Origin: Pezizomycotina sp. ARF18
Taxonomy: Eukaryota; Ascomycota
NCBI GenBank assembly: GCA_002224055.1
Contig: AZLU01000001.1
Location: 460,811 to 524,810, forward strand
DNA length: 64,000 nt
Reading direction: 5' to 3'
This document shows, piece by piece, positions 14,434 through 25,462 of this stretch. How positions within the stretch are numbered: the first letter of the stretch is position 1; each line of letters opens with the position of its first letter. Under the pieces are notes generated by a model. The model searched no databases and was not told the DNA's origin. It saw nothing but the letters and a program-made list of their open reading frames with translations. Made by a program: the position numbers and the translations under genes.

Positions 14434-15243
14434 TGGGGGCATTTCATGGAAAAGAAAGGGAAAGAAATCGAAATATTCTTCACGGAGAAAAATTATAAGA
14501 AATGAAAACTTTAGTTATAATAAAATAAATATAGAGCACTTGGTTGGTTTATAGATGCTTTTCCACTTAATAAAAGTGCGAATGTGATGCGTTTGTCTTG
14601 GGCTCCCGAGGCCCCCGAATCTCGCCCCGAATTTCCACACCAAAGTTATTCAGCTAATAGCCAATCATTGGTTGATCGCTTACTGCGCGGGCCGAACGCA
14701 CTTCCGGATTGCGTTCTCAGGCGCACTCTGCTTATATGTTTTTATACGCCAGAACCCTCCTCGGCGCCGAGTTTATTGAATTCGGGCCATTAATCCTGTC
14801 ACGATCTTCCTCCTGCATGTAATGACTCTTCCTTATCTTAAAATTTGCGACCACGATAAATAAGTGCACGGAGTAGAACGCTTGTAATTAAACCGCGGGC
14901 CATCGCGTAGAGCTATTGCAAATCGAGCAGGTCTAGACCGCACTCGCTCACTAATTCACCCGGATTGGATGTGCATTTAAGGTGTGTTTCATACGCGCAA
15001 AAAAGTAACCGAGGATCGCGGGACTTTAAGCTTAACTCCGGAAAGTACATTCGAACGAAACATAAAGAGCCGCATTTTTGTAAACCGCTGGTGATATCAT
15101 AAATAGACGATGGGCGCGACTTCGATGAGAGATTCTCGAATAGCCTTATGAGCATTAAATTCCTTATAATATACGGATAATATCTCAAACCATTCTTAAC
15201 TCCACAACTCTCCGGCCATTCTTCCTATAAACCATCCCCAACA
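14434..15243. other. Intergenic region between FRS2 and GST
   Basis: No gene was recognised. Sequence just after 14433 is A-rich (likely 3' UTR with aataaa-like taaaataaat at 14521-14530). The final ~50 bp before 15244 is pyrimidine-rich, as in fungal 5' UTRs. Confidence 0.5.
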
Positions 15244-15908
15244 ATGACCCTAACAGTCCACCACCTCCAACGCTCCCAATCCGAGCGCATCGTCTGGCTT
15301 TGCGAAGAGCTCCAGATCCCTACACACTAACCCTCCACAAGCGTAATCCGTCTTCGCCCCTCCGACCTAGCATCCCTAACACCCCTCGCCGCCGCACCGT
15401 AATAACGACGGCGACCTTACGCTCTCAGAATCAGGCGCTATAGCCGAATATATAATCCACAAACACGGAAATGGACGCCTAACTTTACCGCCGACGCATG
15501 AAAACTACGCGGATTATTTATATTGGTTCCACATGGCGAACGGGAATTTACAACCGGCTATGGTACGCGGAATGATGCTAAGGATGATGAGCTTACCGGG
15601 GATAATCCCGCTGTTAAAAACTCGGAGTTTAGGCTTAAGAGGCTTTTGAAGGTTACGATGATAGATTAAATAGTAATGAGTGGCTGGCGGGGGAGGAGTT
15701 TACGGTGGCGGATATAATGAGTGTTTTCTCGCTTACGACGGGAAGATTGTTTTATCCGATTGATTTGGGGGAGTATGAGGGGATTCTAGGCTGGCTGAAG
15801 AGGGTTGGTGAGAGGGAGGGGTATAGGAGGGCTATGGGGAAAGGGGATGAAGGGTTTGAACCGCTCTTGGGGCGGAGGCGCCGGAACCGCACGTTGGGTT
15901 TAAGTTGA
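15244..15908 (+). CDS. Glutathione S-transferase family protein
   Basis: Conjugates or reduces electrophiles with glutathione in the cytosol. The thioredoxin-like N-terminal domain starts with VHHLQRSQSERIVWLCEEL, the fungal variant of the SRSxRvxWLLEEL helix. Further on, LSESGAIAEYI matches the glutathione-binding ESxAI motif (near 15430). The C-terminal helical domain has NEWLAGEEFTVADIM (near 15685-15715), the conserved xxL(A)G..FTxADI N-capping signature. The full length (~220 residues) is normal. Single-base losses interrupt the frame near 15322, 15345-15400 and 15560-15665; the first is in a CCC run, as in the neighbouring synthetase. No intron is needed. The subclass is uncertain; a Ure2p/GTT1-like type is likely. 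Confidence 0.85.
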
Positions 15909-16660
15909 AGCTTTAGGGTGGTCTACAAATAAGGCTACTTTGTATACTTCTTGTAGTTTTTTTGATTCTCCGCTCTGTATTATATACATGTATGTACTCC
16001 ATTGCCTCCTTCTACTGTATACCTCGAACTCAACATCTTTTATACATAAATATATCTCTTCACCTTTATTAGCTATGCGAGCGGGGCAAAAAATATGAAA
16101 CCGCCTCTGTGCTCGCGGAAAGTTAGACATAATGTTTTTTTTTTATCTCGTAGGATTTTGATAGAAAATTCTAATAGAACGATCTTTTTTTAGAAGGCCA
16201 TATATATATGCTAGCAGTAGCCGCGTTCGTAGTATATGCTACAGGCTGTGCGTAACGAGGTTCATGAAAGTATCAGTCAGTGTAAGTGATTACTGCAGCT
16301 CGAGCTTTAATTTAATACAAAATCTAGACACGGTGGGAGGAGTATCGATATACTGGCCGTGTCCATTTTTATACTAGCAATCAGAGGCGCTACTGCGGCA
16401 ATCACGAAACCCCTATGGAAAAGGTGAGATCAAGTTCATCGTAGAAACTATGAGAGCTGGAAGTACTAGCTAGCTAGAAGACAGGGCAGCGGTGGAAAAG
16501 GCGAATTTATTATGGCCTGAGTTGAAATGACAAGGCTGGAGATGCTAAGGCGTACAAAAGATTGAACAGAGCTGATAAACACATTCTAACAATATTTGAA
16601 AGAAAATTTATCAATAGGCCCGAGGTCTGAAACCACTTTCCTGTTATACTTTGAAGAAAC
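15909..16660. other. Intergenic, AT-rich
   Basis: No gene was seen. From about 16140 on, TpA-rich composition marks the left edge of the relic block. Confidence 0.45.
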
Positions 16661-17330
16661 GATGTCTTAAATCATTTCTGTGCTATCAAGTGAACGCAAG
16701 ATGTCCTGAGTATCTTTTTGATTACGGTTTCGTTCCGTTGAGATAATATAATCTTCGGCTGTCATCTCCTTCTCCCCGTCTTCGTTTGCCCTTGACATAA
16801 AATTTTTGAGATTTGCAACAGTTTGCGCTGTTAAAGGTGGATGCATTGGGGTTTTACTCATAACTGCTTCCTTTACAGTACTCGCTGCTTCCGGTTATGG
16901 GATATTGTATATATACTCGATGTAACCCTTATTATACCGAATACTGCTAATTTCGTTTTCTTACGCTTCTATTGCGTTGAGATAATCTTCAATAATCATC
17001 TCCTTTTCTGACTCCGATTACCTTGACACAAGTCCCTTGAGGCGCGTAATGGTTTGCCCCAAAAAGGGTAGATCCGTTAGGGTTTCGCCAACGGCAACTT
17101 CCTTCTCGGTTTGCGTTACAGTATTGGGTCATCCGGGGAATAATTATACCGGCTTCCTTCAAAAGTTATAGAATAGGTCTTCGAGCTTTTCTTCGACGAC
17201 GGGCTCATATTTCGGGCTGTCTTCATAGAGTTTGAGAACCCGTTCCGGCATGGTAGAAGAGTCGTCGGGATCCTTGATTTAGTAGTTGAGGTAGTATTTA
17301 TCGATAGGATCCTCGATCTTCATTAGCTCG
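16660..17330 (-). pseudogene. Coding relic with a diverged tandem duplication
   Basis: Minus-strand readings give protein-like stretches separated by stops. One segment contains ANLKNFMSRANEDGEKEMTA (near 16740-16800) and a second, related one contains EKEMIIEDYLNAIEA (near 16970-17020). A third (near 17180-17320) is acidic, with PERVLKLYEDSPKYEPVVEE. The first two align along ~150 bp at the DNA level (16735-16885 and 16976-17125), so a unit was duplicated and then diverged. The surrounding DNA is TpA-rich with in-frame stops, consistent with RIP decay. The family is not recognised. Confidence 0.4.
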
Positions 17331-18411
17331 ATCTACGTAATAATTTCTTATAGGATTTAATTTATGGAGCTCTATAATAGTATTTGAGATTGGCGAAATT
17401 TTGTGGCTTGAGTTAATAATCAAGCTGGGACTGAGTGAAGAGGAAAATAAAGGAGAGAAATTATTATAAAAAGGCGACAAGGAAAATAAAAATAAAATAG
17501 AGCTAAAGGAGGAAGAATAAAGAATATAATCGAAGGAAAAGGATAGAGAGAAAAAGGGACCGATGAAAATAACAAAAAACGAATAATAAATATTATAAAG
17601 GGAGATGAGTTAAGACTTGTTGGCTTTCTCAAGACAAGGAGTTATTGAAATAGTACGCATATTAATGGGCAGCGGTCAGCTTAATTAATATTTCTTTTAT
17701 TCAATATCCCAGGTCGCGTATGCGGAAATTGGAGAACTGCTACTTTTTAAGTATAGCTGTTTAGGTTTCGGGTATCAATTTGACGGTCAAGCCTGGTATC
17801 TCTGTATAAGTATATTACGTCTAGTGCGCGTATCCTGACCGTATAATCACATCGCCAGATCCTCAATATCTGGGATTTCTGGTGAAGTTAGAGTAGGGTA
17901 TATATTAGCGGGAGCGTGGTTATTTTGGAGGAGCTTCATGTCATCGTATTGCCACTGGATTGTCTCAATAGAAATAAAAGATAACATGGGCGAGAGTACT
18001 AGGTGATTCCTTATCTTCTTATAGAATATCCCTTCTCCCCCAGGCTATAACTGTTCTCTTATTGAATATTAGCGTTTTTATGTTTAGGATAATTCTGAGC
18101 TTGGTATATAAGAGGTAGCCTCTGTGAAACGGATTGAAGAGGCTCAGTAAGAGGCGGCAAGAATTACTTCTTGATCCCCAAACAGTGGGGACGACGTATG
18201 AATCAAAATATCTCTGGCAAGCATGACAAATATGTAGTAATACCTACGTTTTCCATGATAGGACTGTGGTTATCATTCACCAGAGTAAGTGCTTTAGGAG
18301 TATACTAGCCTCTTAATTACCACGGTACGCATCTTGCGGCAAAGTACTGTAGCATAATTTAATAAGCCCCACAATATATAATCCGTAATTAGCTAACACA
18401 AGGAATGACGC

Positions 18412-18603
18412 CTATCGTACGCTTGCTTCTCCGGATGATTTCTCGTAGCTGGATATTATGAGGTATTCATCCCAGTCGCAGCAGCAGTTAACGGTGTAGG
18501 CATCCCTTTGCGGACCAATGCGGTTGATATGATAACCAGTCGCGTCTTGCCTTTTGGCAAGATCAGCAGTGCCGTCTGGATCTGGTCGTGATGAGATTAT
18601 CAA
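18412..18603 (-). pseudogene. Possible NucA/NucB-like nuclease fragment
   Basis: A short minus-strand open stretch contains CDWDEYLIISSYE followed by GEASVR. This recalls the CDEYPFASS...GASVR core of NucA/NucB-type deoxyribonucleases, with substitutions. Both flanks run into stops, and no complete gene can be read. In fungi this domain sits in large secreted proteins, and other minus-strand relics on both sides could belong to one such gene. Recognition rests on a short motif only. Confidence 0.28.
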
Positions 18604-19559
18604 CCTTGTTAGCTTTGCGTTTTACAGTACGAAGGGAGGCCAATGAGGAAGAGGAGAGGCCTACCGGCTTCGCAAACACAATACCACCGGCGATAACGAC
18701 AGCAGTAAAGAACGCGGATATAGCGTGCTATACCTGTAAGGAGATATGGCATGGGGTGATACTTGAGGGGTCTTGACCTTTTCCATCCCTTGCCGTACTG
18801 GCGCGTGACGGCGACGTGTTGCTTATACATCGACGACAGCGGCGTGCATCCATTCCATCCGCGCGTACTAATAAGCAGTATTCAGCCGGCGCGCTCCTCT
18901 GATTTTTAGAGGTATAAACGCTCGAGAGTTTCAGACGAGCTTCTTTACTGACTTATCGATCTAGCGTGTTTTATAAAGCTGTAGTATAAGTGTCTGGAAA
19001 GCGGCAGTAGTAGCGCGTAGTAATCCTATAGTATAGATCCATCCCTTATACGTATACCCGTAGGTATATCCGGAAGCTGTGGCTATAGTAGCTCTATGAT
19101 TTTTCCTTCTTCTATATGAATGTTAACGCCATTAGTTTAAGTAATTTGATTGATAAAATTTTCTTAAGGTTGAGAATAGTAATAATAAAATTTCTTTCTA
19201 GAGCTTAAAAAAAAATAAAAACCAGCCTCCTTTAAGCATTATTTTATATTATAAAAAAATAATTTAGTTGAAGCTACAGGAGTATCGGTATGGCTATCGA
19301 TTGGAATACTATATCCAGCTCTATTGGCGGAACGTTAGTGGTCAACGGTAGTAGGCATGTCGGCCAAAACTTGCTGCGAATTCTATGAAGTAGTATCGTT
19401 AACTATAATCGTCCCCTAGGGAGGAAAATCTTAACTACAAATAAATTCTGTGGTAGTTCTTACTATAGATTACTATGGCAGCTTTTTAAGGCTTATTAGC
19501 TAGCGGACTATATAGTACGTATTTCCATTACTTTCTCTTAGAATGCCTCGTGATTTCAT

Positions 19560-19770
19560 ATATGCAGTTATATTTGTCGTGAAAGCGAAGATCAAGGCGC
19601 ATGAAGCCCGGCCACTATTATTGGAAGAACCACGTTATAAAATTCGTCAGATATTCCTGCCATCGATTCTATGGTTATTTCTTCATCAACGGCGCGACAG
19701 TAAAGGCCAATTTTGCCGTAGAGGAGGCTTATGATCTCGTCTCCATCGTATCTTGATTATGTTATTGATT
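19560..19770 (-). pseudogene. Coding relic, unrecognised
   Basis: A minus-strand reading gives a coherent, non-repetitive stretch (for example LLYGKIGLYCRAVDEEITIE near 19670-19730) bounded by stops. It has the same orientation as the relics at 16.7, 18.4, 20.3 and 21.5 kb. No family was recognised. Confidence 0.3.
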
Positions 19771-20267
19771 CGGGCGAATCCAAGCGGTGCTTTCAACCTA
19801 TCCCAATACAATTTCCAAGCCATATTTTTGTATTTTGTGGCTGATATGTTCATCTGCAGGCTATGATGAGAAAGTGAAATCGGAAGTAGCAATCTCCCTA
19901 ATTATCAAATCGCCGTCAAAAAAGCCTATGTTAAAGACTCTGACTATCCTTTGAGGGTGTCGAATAGATCTAAGGGTAGGCTAGGAGGATAGTGAGGGCT
20001 TCAATAGAAAACGTCGCCCTAAAATTGAGATTAGAATTGCTCGTACCGTATGTGTATACGCCGTGAAGTAAGCTCTATAGAAACACCGGAAGATATTCTA
20101 TTTAGAGACTAGAGCTTAACCCCGCATATTGGGCCGTGATCAAAGATGGTTAAACCACGCGTTATCCTGTAGCAGTGGCTGTTTTGAAAGTAATTCGTTA
20201 GTTTTCCTGCCCGTACCAGGTAGAACCATATAAGCCCTTTTTGTCTTAAGCGAAGCCGGTAATACCA

Positions 20268-20459
20268 TTACGGTAGGAATTGTTGATGAGATTCGGATCG
20301 TCCGGAGCGAACTTTGGCGGATAGTAGGACGTCGGAGAAGTCGGTTAAGTCCGTCTCAGGATTATACTTGTTCAAGTTCTTATTTCCTCTGCTTGAATTT
20401 GCGATGCCGCACCCGCCGGGATCGCACGATACTAGTATTCCAGGGGTACCCTCAATCAC
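20268..20459 (-). pseudogene. Coding relic, unrecognised
   Basis: A minus-strand open stretch contains GILVSCDPGGCGIANSSRGN and a polar continuation. There is no start or end typical of a gene, and stops lie on both sides. It is probably another piece of the same decayed minus-strand locus. Confidence 0.3.
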
Positions 20460-21007
20460 CTAAAAGTAATTTACAGGTTTGGAGGCCGGGATGGAGCGGA
20501 ATCCTCAGTGCAACTTAAGAGAACCTTGATTAAGATGCCTGAACGGAACATTAGCATGCGGACTATAAATTTCAACAGCTTGTATACGTACTCCTTATGA
20601 ATAGGGTGCCTCTTAAAAGCCATCATCTATCAGGCTAAGAGTGCTTTCTGAATATTTGCGTCAAAAAGTTCGCGATCTTCCCAACACCGCTTCTGGAAGC
20701 CATCCGGGACATTCCTGTTCATCATCGCCGGAGTATCCTCAATGCGCCAGGCAGACATTGTATATAGTAATGTATTCAGGAATGAGGCGGGGGTCTATCT
20801 AACTAGAGCATCTCGCTATGTTAGTATCTATGCCAAAACGACTACAAAATTATCAAAAGTCTTACCGAATTGATAAACTTGCGTAATACCAGGGAGTATG
20901 GAGCTGTATTAGGGCTAACGAGGCTCTCTAGCTGCATCCGCTGTTGTCCTCCAAAGAGCGCTTGAGTATATGATCAAGTAGTAAAGAAACCATACGCTAG
21001 GGTAAAG

Positions 21008-21139
21008 CCGCCGTACTCCGAAGCGCTAAAGCAAGAAGCAGAATCGTAGCAAGTAGCAGTAGGAGCAATTTGACCGCTACGTTCTGAAGCGCGAAAGCAC
21101 GAAGTAGACTTGAGCAAGTACTCTCAGGAGAAATTGGAG
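21008..21139. repeat. Two diverged copies of a ~66-bp direct repeat
   Basis: Copy one starts at 21008 and copy two at 21074. Shared blocks include gaagcgc(t/g)aaagca(a/c)gaag and (t)agcaagta, each ending in agga-(g)aaatt-like sequence. Divergence is high, so this is an old duplication inside the relic block. Confidence 0.4.
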
Positions 21140-21497
21140 TAGTAATCTTACTATGCCTCGAATAGAAAGGGGAGGCGGAGCAGTGGCATTAGGTCTTTAG
21201 AGTAAGAGTAGAGAGGATTTGTAGCTTTGACGAAGATAGAGGAATTCCGGAAGAGTTGGCTTTTCATGGATCAGGCCGCCGTATATTGGAGCAGAGTGAA
21301 GGATGGGAGAGGTTTATTTGTGGATTGGGGTAAGATGAACGATGGAGGATGAACGGTAGATGGGGACTAGCCAATTTATATAGCGGTGCCGAGGCCTGGA
21401 TTATTAATCGACGAAGAGTAAAACGTGAGTATAGTAAGAAGATGGAGAAGAAGAGGAGATGACACTCATTGAATTTAATTTAAGGATACTCTACAGA

Positions 21498-22090
21498 TTA
21501 TGATTCATGATCGACGACTAATACGCTTGGTAATCGACGACTAATATATTCTGGCCATGAAGAACTATGCATCGGTATGAGAAATGGGAACAAAGGATCT
21601 GGCTCTAATCGCATCACAAAATAGACCTGGTAATATATTGACTCGTGGCCCGGTAGCTCAGGGTCCTTAGCTGCTGTAAGATTTAGAAGAGGATTCCCAG
21701 CCAAAGTATGAAATGAGTTCCTGAAGGTGTAATCAAACCACGGTCCTTATATCGTTTATAACTGTGCCGGAGTCCTTCCCATGTCAGATAGAACGACGCG
21801 TAGCAGAAGATATTCAGACAGTTGCCGAGCCCCCTCAATTCTCTAAAGGCCTCTATTGATGCCGGAACTGGCGGTACCTCCGCAATCTCCTTTGGGGTTC
21901 CCTGTTCAAACGAAACAGAACTTTCGGTCATGCATTTGTCATACTCCTAGATGCCAGTGAAGTTGTAGCCATATTGTGGGTCAAGTAGCTTCGGATTCAC
22001 ATCCGAACGGCTATCTCCTAAGGATACTTTTTTGGCTGCTAAATGTATCAATCCGGCGCGATCGTCTTCTATCGGGAGAGCGCTTACAAG
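21498..22090 (-). pseudogene. Largest minus-strand coding relic of the 16-22 kb block
   Basis: Nearly 190 codons can be followed with one in-frame stop (near 21945) and one frame change (near 21705). Recognisable pieces include DVNPKLLDPQYGYNFTGI, then a Pro-rich turn (PPVPASIEAF), then NCLNIFCYASFYLTWEGL and finally PLFPFLIPMHSSSWPEY. The composition looks like a genuine extracellular or multidomain fungal protein. It may be part of one large gene with the downstream relics, a guess from orientation and spacing. The frame change could be an assembly deletion; the surrounding TpA richness argues for real decay. Confidence 0.42.
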
Positions 22091-22935
22091 CCGTGAGATA
22101 GAAATGAGTAAAAAAGAAGAATGCCGCTTTTAAACTGTTTCCCGTACATCTTGCTTTTAGATGCAAAAAAAAAAAAAAAACAGTTATCGAATCCTGTAGA
22201 TGAAAATATATGGCAAATTTCCGATTCTAGATAGTTTATGATGCACAAAACTAACATTTCCGAGAACAGCGCTAAGGTATTCTGCAACGCGGTGAAGGGA
22301 TGCGACTAGTTATATACGTAGCATATCTACGATTCTTCTCGTTAGAATCTCACTTAAATTAACCAAGCCGTGCATATTTCAGAATGAATAAGTTGCCGCC
22401 ATGAATGCATTCACTGGAGCTAGAACTCTTTAATCCGGTCGCAATGGGTTCCAGAAAAGAAAATATACGTAATGGTTGAGAACGCCAGGCATGTCGCACA
22501 AACTTCTGGTACCATACGAATATCAGTTTGCTCTATTCTACAGCAGCAGGAGGTAATTCCGTAAAAAACTTGATTCTTTAGAATCATGAAGTTATGCAGG
22601 TCTAGCCCGCTCCGGTGTGCGTCGATTATAAGGTACGAATATAAACAAGACCAGACGGTGACACTTCATTGCAGCACTGTCGGTCAAAGCTAAAGAGTAT
22701 AACGGCTAAACTAACCCAAATTCGTAGAAACGAGGGCTTAGATTATAGCAGAGAGCAGGGATTCAAGCACAAGTTTTGATCTTATATAAAAAATTTTATT
22801 TGCATTTCTCCTAGACGTCTGAAATCGAGTAGATCGCTTAAAGTCTCTTAGCATCCGTTTAGCTTAATACCTTAGTTCTTTGCCAATTTTCTCTGCGAGT
22901 CAGCGCGACTCGAGTATAACATGCATTCACACGTT
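22091..22935. other. Intergenic, AT-rich, downstream of the Fic gene
   Basis: No gene was recognised. A poly(A) run lies at 22165-22180. A block near 22490-22510 weakly resembles one near 19350-19375, which may be an old dispersed repeat. Confidence 0.4.
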
Positions 22936-24273
22936 CTACAACCCCGTCGACTTCGCATTCGCTATAATCCCCCTCAAATGATCATACCAAAACTCATCTT
23001 TCGCCACCGTACCCCCTTGACATCACGCCGCATCTCAAACAGCGCCTCGTACCTCTTCGCATCCGTCGGCGGGTCCGTATACTCCCCAGATCCATCGGCG
23101 GCAACTGCTTCCGCGCAAGCAACGCAGCCACCCACACCCTCCCGGTCCTCCCATTACCGTCCGCGAACGGCTTCACGTGCATGTAATGTAAATACCAGTG
23201 CAGCACGCAGCTAGCGTAGCTCAGCGACCTCTCCGGTAACGGACGGCACTGCTCGTTGAAGTACGCCGATAACTTCTCCACGTCCCCGGGTATCTCAAAC
23301 GGATGAGACGCGACATTACCGCTCACCGTATCCGCACCCGTCAACCGTCCGCGGAAATTCCCCGGCGCGTTATTCCTCGCCATGTCCTTCTCATCGCCCG
23401 GCGCAGCAGCGCCGAAGTGTAACGCCGCGTGTACCCTCCGTACCGCACCGACACTCATCTTCCCTTCCTTTTCTAAATACGCAACGGCTTCAGAGTACGC
23501 ATTGACCGACCCTTCGTGTTCTTTAACCCCCTCCAGGTCGTCGCTCTGGTATAAAGCCTCGAGCACAGCTTTACTCTTATCCTCGTCCCCGCTTTCTTCG
23601 TACGACTCCGTGAACGCGTCATCCCACTCGTTTTCGATTCGGGAGTGTAGTGCGTCCGGCACTTTCCCAGGGATCCGTAGTGCGATAGCAGCGGGGTATC
23701 CTTCGACAGCGTGTTCTTGAGGTATCCGATAGATACAGACCGCGGGATTAAATCCGGAGTAGTAAGGCCGTAAGAACCGTAAACCTTCCGGAAATCACGG
23801 AGGTACTCATCGGAGAAATTGAGGTTTCCATCCGACAGCCTTACGGGCGCGCCTGCTGGAACCACCCATGACGTCGAAGTACCGGAAGCAGAACAACCGA
23901 GCACGTACGCGACGACGCTCAGAAAACCCACAGCGTGAACTCCGTAGAAAATCCCGATCCCCGAAAGTTCATTCTACGCCGCTCCTTCTCTTGGTCCCCT
24001 TCGTATCCCGACTCATCGCCTTCGAGCTCTTTGAGCGGTGCTTTCTTACGGCCCGGCTTTTTAGCCTCCTTAGGTTTCGTTTCGGCGCCTTTCTAGTACT
24101 CTTTGGTTTCGTGTTCAGAGCGTGTCTAGCTGCCTCGACTGCATCCTCGTCGACGTGCTCCTGCTTCACCCTCCGAGGAGGTTGCACCCTCGTTTTCTGT
24201 GGCGATTTGTCGATTTTACCATCTTTACCGCCTTCTATCAACGATTCCGTTCGTGATATGTTTCTGAAATATA
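22936..24273 (-). CDS. Fic-domain protein with Lys in place of the catalytic His
   Basis: Fic proteins transfer AMP or related groups to Ser/Thr/Tyr of target proteins. On the minus strand a basic, Lys/Arg-rich N-terminal segment (near 23960-24240, possible nuclear signal) leads into a helical region and then the Fic core. A class II-type inhibitory motif, SDDLEG (S/TxxxEG), lies near 23540. The active-site loop reads MHVKPFADGNGRTGR near 23155-23195. The GNGRxxR part is intact, but the His of HPF is Lys (codon aag). GNFRGR (near 23350) matches the conserved G.FR upstream. The C-terminus ends at a tag at 22936-22938 after one frame change near 23095. Other one-base breaks lie near 23660 and 23990-24050. 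No ATG is visible at the 5' end; a short intron ending at ttcag (near 24273) may precede it. Confidence 0.88.
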
Positions 24274-25462
24274 TCTCTCCGCGAAAAGAATCGATCGGGA
24301 TTATTTACCTATTTTCAGCGAAGATGGTGATCTAGCCTCTATTATAGTTTTTTCCTTTCCGAATGCCAGCCCCATCTCCTAGATAGAGTTTCATAATATG
24401 GTTTTGCAGGCACGTTTTTTTTCCCCCAATCTCCAAAGTTTCCACATGGCGATCTACCTAGCCAGAACTTAAATCCAATCAAAAAGTAAATCAAAAATAA
24501 AAAGGGACCATAATAAAGTATAAAGAGTTTATATTCTTATCCTATCCCTAGGAGGTGTATGTATCGTATAGAGAGAATTTGAATTTTCCCTATAGCACCC
24601 GTAAGCGTTGGAATTCCTGTAACTGCTTGACATGCATGTATGCAGACGTTCCAGAACGCCTTGACAATTGCGAATTTGCTCCTATAACCATCGTCAATCT
24701 AGCGCAAAGGGGATGGCACGAGACAACTTCATCTCCCAAAACTGTTTATTGAAACGGCAAACGTATCAAAGGTGGTCTCCGAGTATGTGAGCAAAGCTTT
24801 TTCTTCCCTAAATAAAAGGCTTTTCATATGAGATATAAAATACCATGAGGTATAGGGGAAAAAAATATCGTACATTAAAAAGCACATAATAGTAAATGGC
24901 TCCATTTAAACCAAATACCTGTCCCCGTTTCCTCTTCCAAAGCTGCTTCGGATGTCTTTAAAAGGAGGAGGGCAGAAGAAATGAAAAGAAATATTTGTCG
25001 TCCGACACCTCCACAAATAAAAGAAAATATCGATCGGCAGAACCTCCTCCAGCAAAACCATTAATGATTAACCAATTTATCAAAGTAATTGTAGTAGACC
25101 TCCGCTGCACCTTTTTCTCCCTTTTATAGAACGAAATAATGCCTCCCCATAATACAATAGAAATGAATATAGTTATAGAAAAATGAGAATTTAATGAAAC
25201 GCCGTGATAGCCCAATGGAAAAAAAAAACGAGCAGAAAATTTCGGAAGGAAAGAGAAAAATAAAATGCTATACTCCGGTTTGAGGGATGCTAAGGAACGT
25301 GATGTCTTTTTTTATAAAAAAAAAATATTGCGCAATAATAAGAGTGTATGATGTTAAAGGAATGGCGTGGAGTAGAGAATTCCTACGATGAGAACCTAGC
25401 CAGATTTTATTTTGAATTCGAAATTTCGCGAGGGTGTGTTTATTGAAGAAAATCGTTTTGTT
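24274..25462. other. Intergenic region
   Basis: This AT-rich region has scattered A runs. No gene or RNA signature was seen on either strand. Confidence 0.45.

Noticed and set aside
21640-21670. tRNA A-box-like ggtagctcaggg
   Set aside because: No B-box at the right distance; the segment overlaps a minus-strand coding relic.
22921-24335. Several long plus-strand open frames opposite the Fic gene
   Set aside because: They are antisense shadows of the GC-rich Fic coding sequence, which carries clear motifs on the minus strand.
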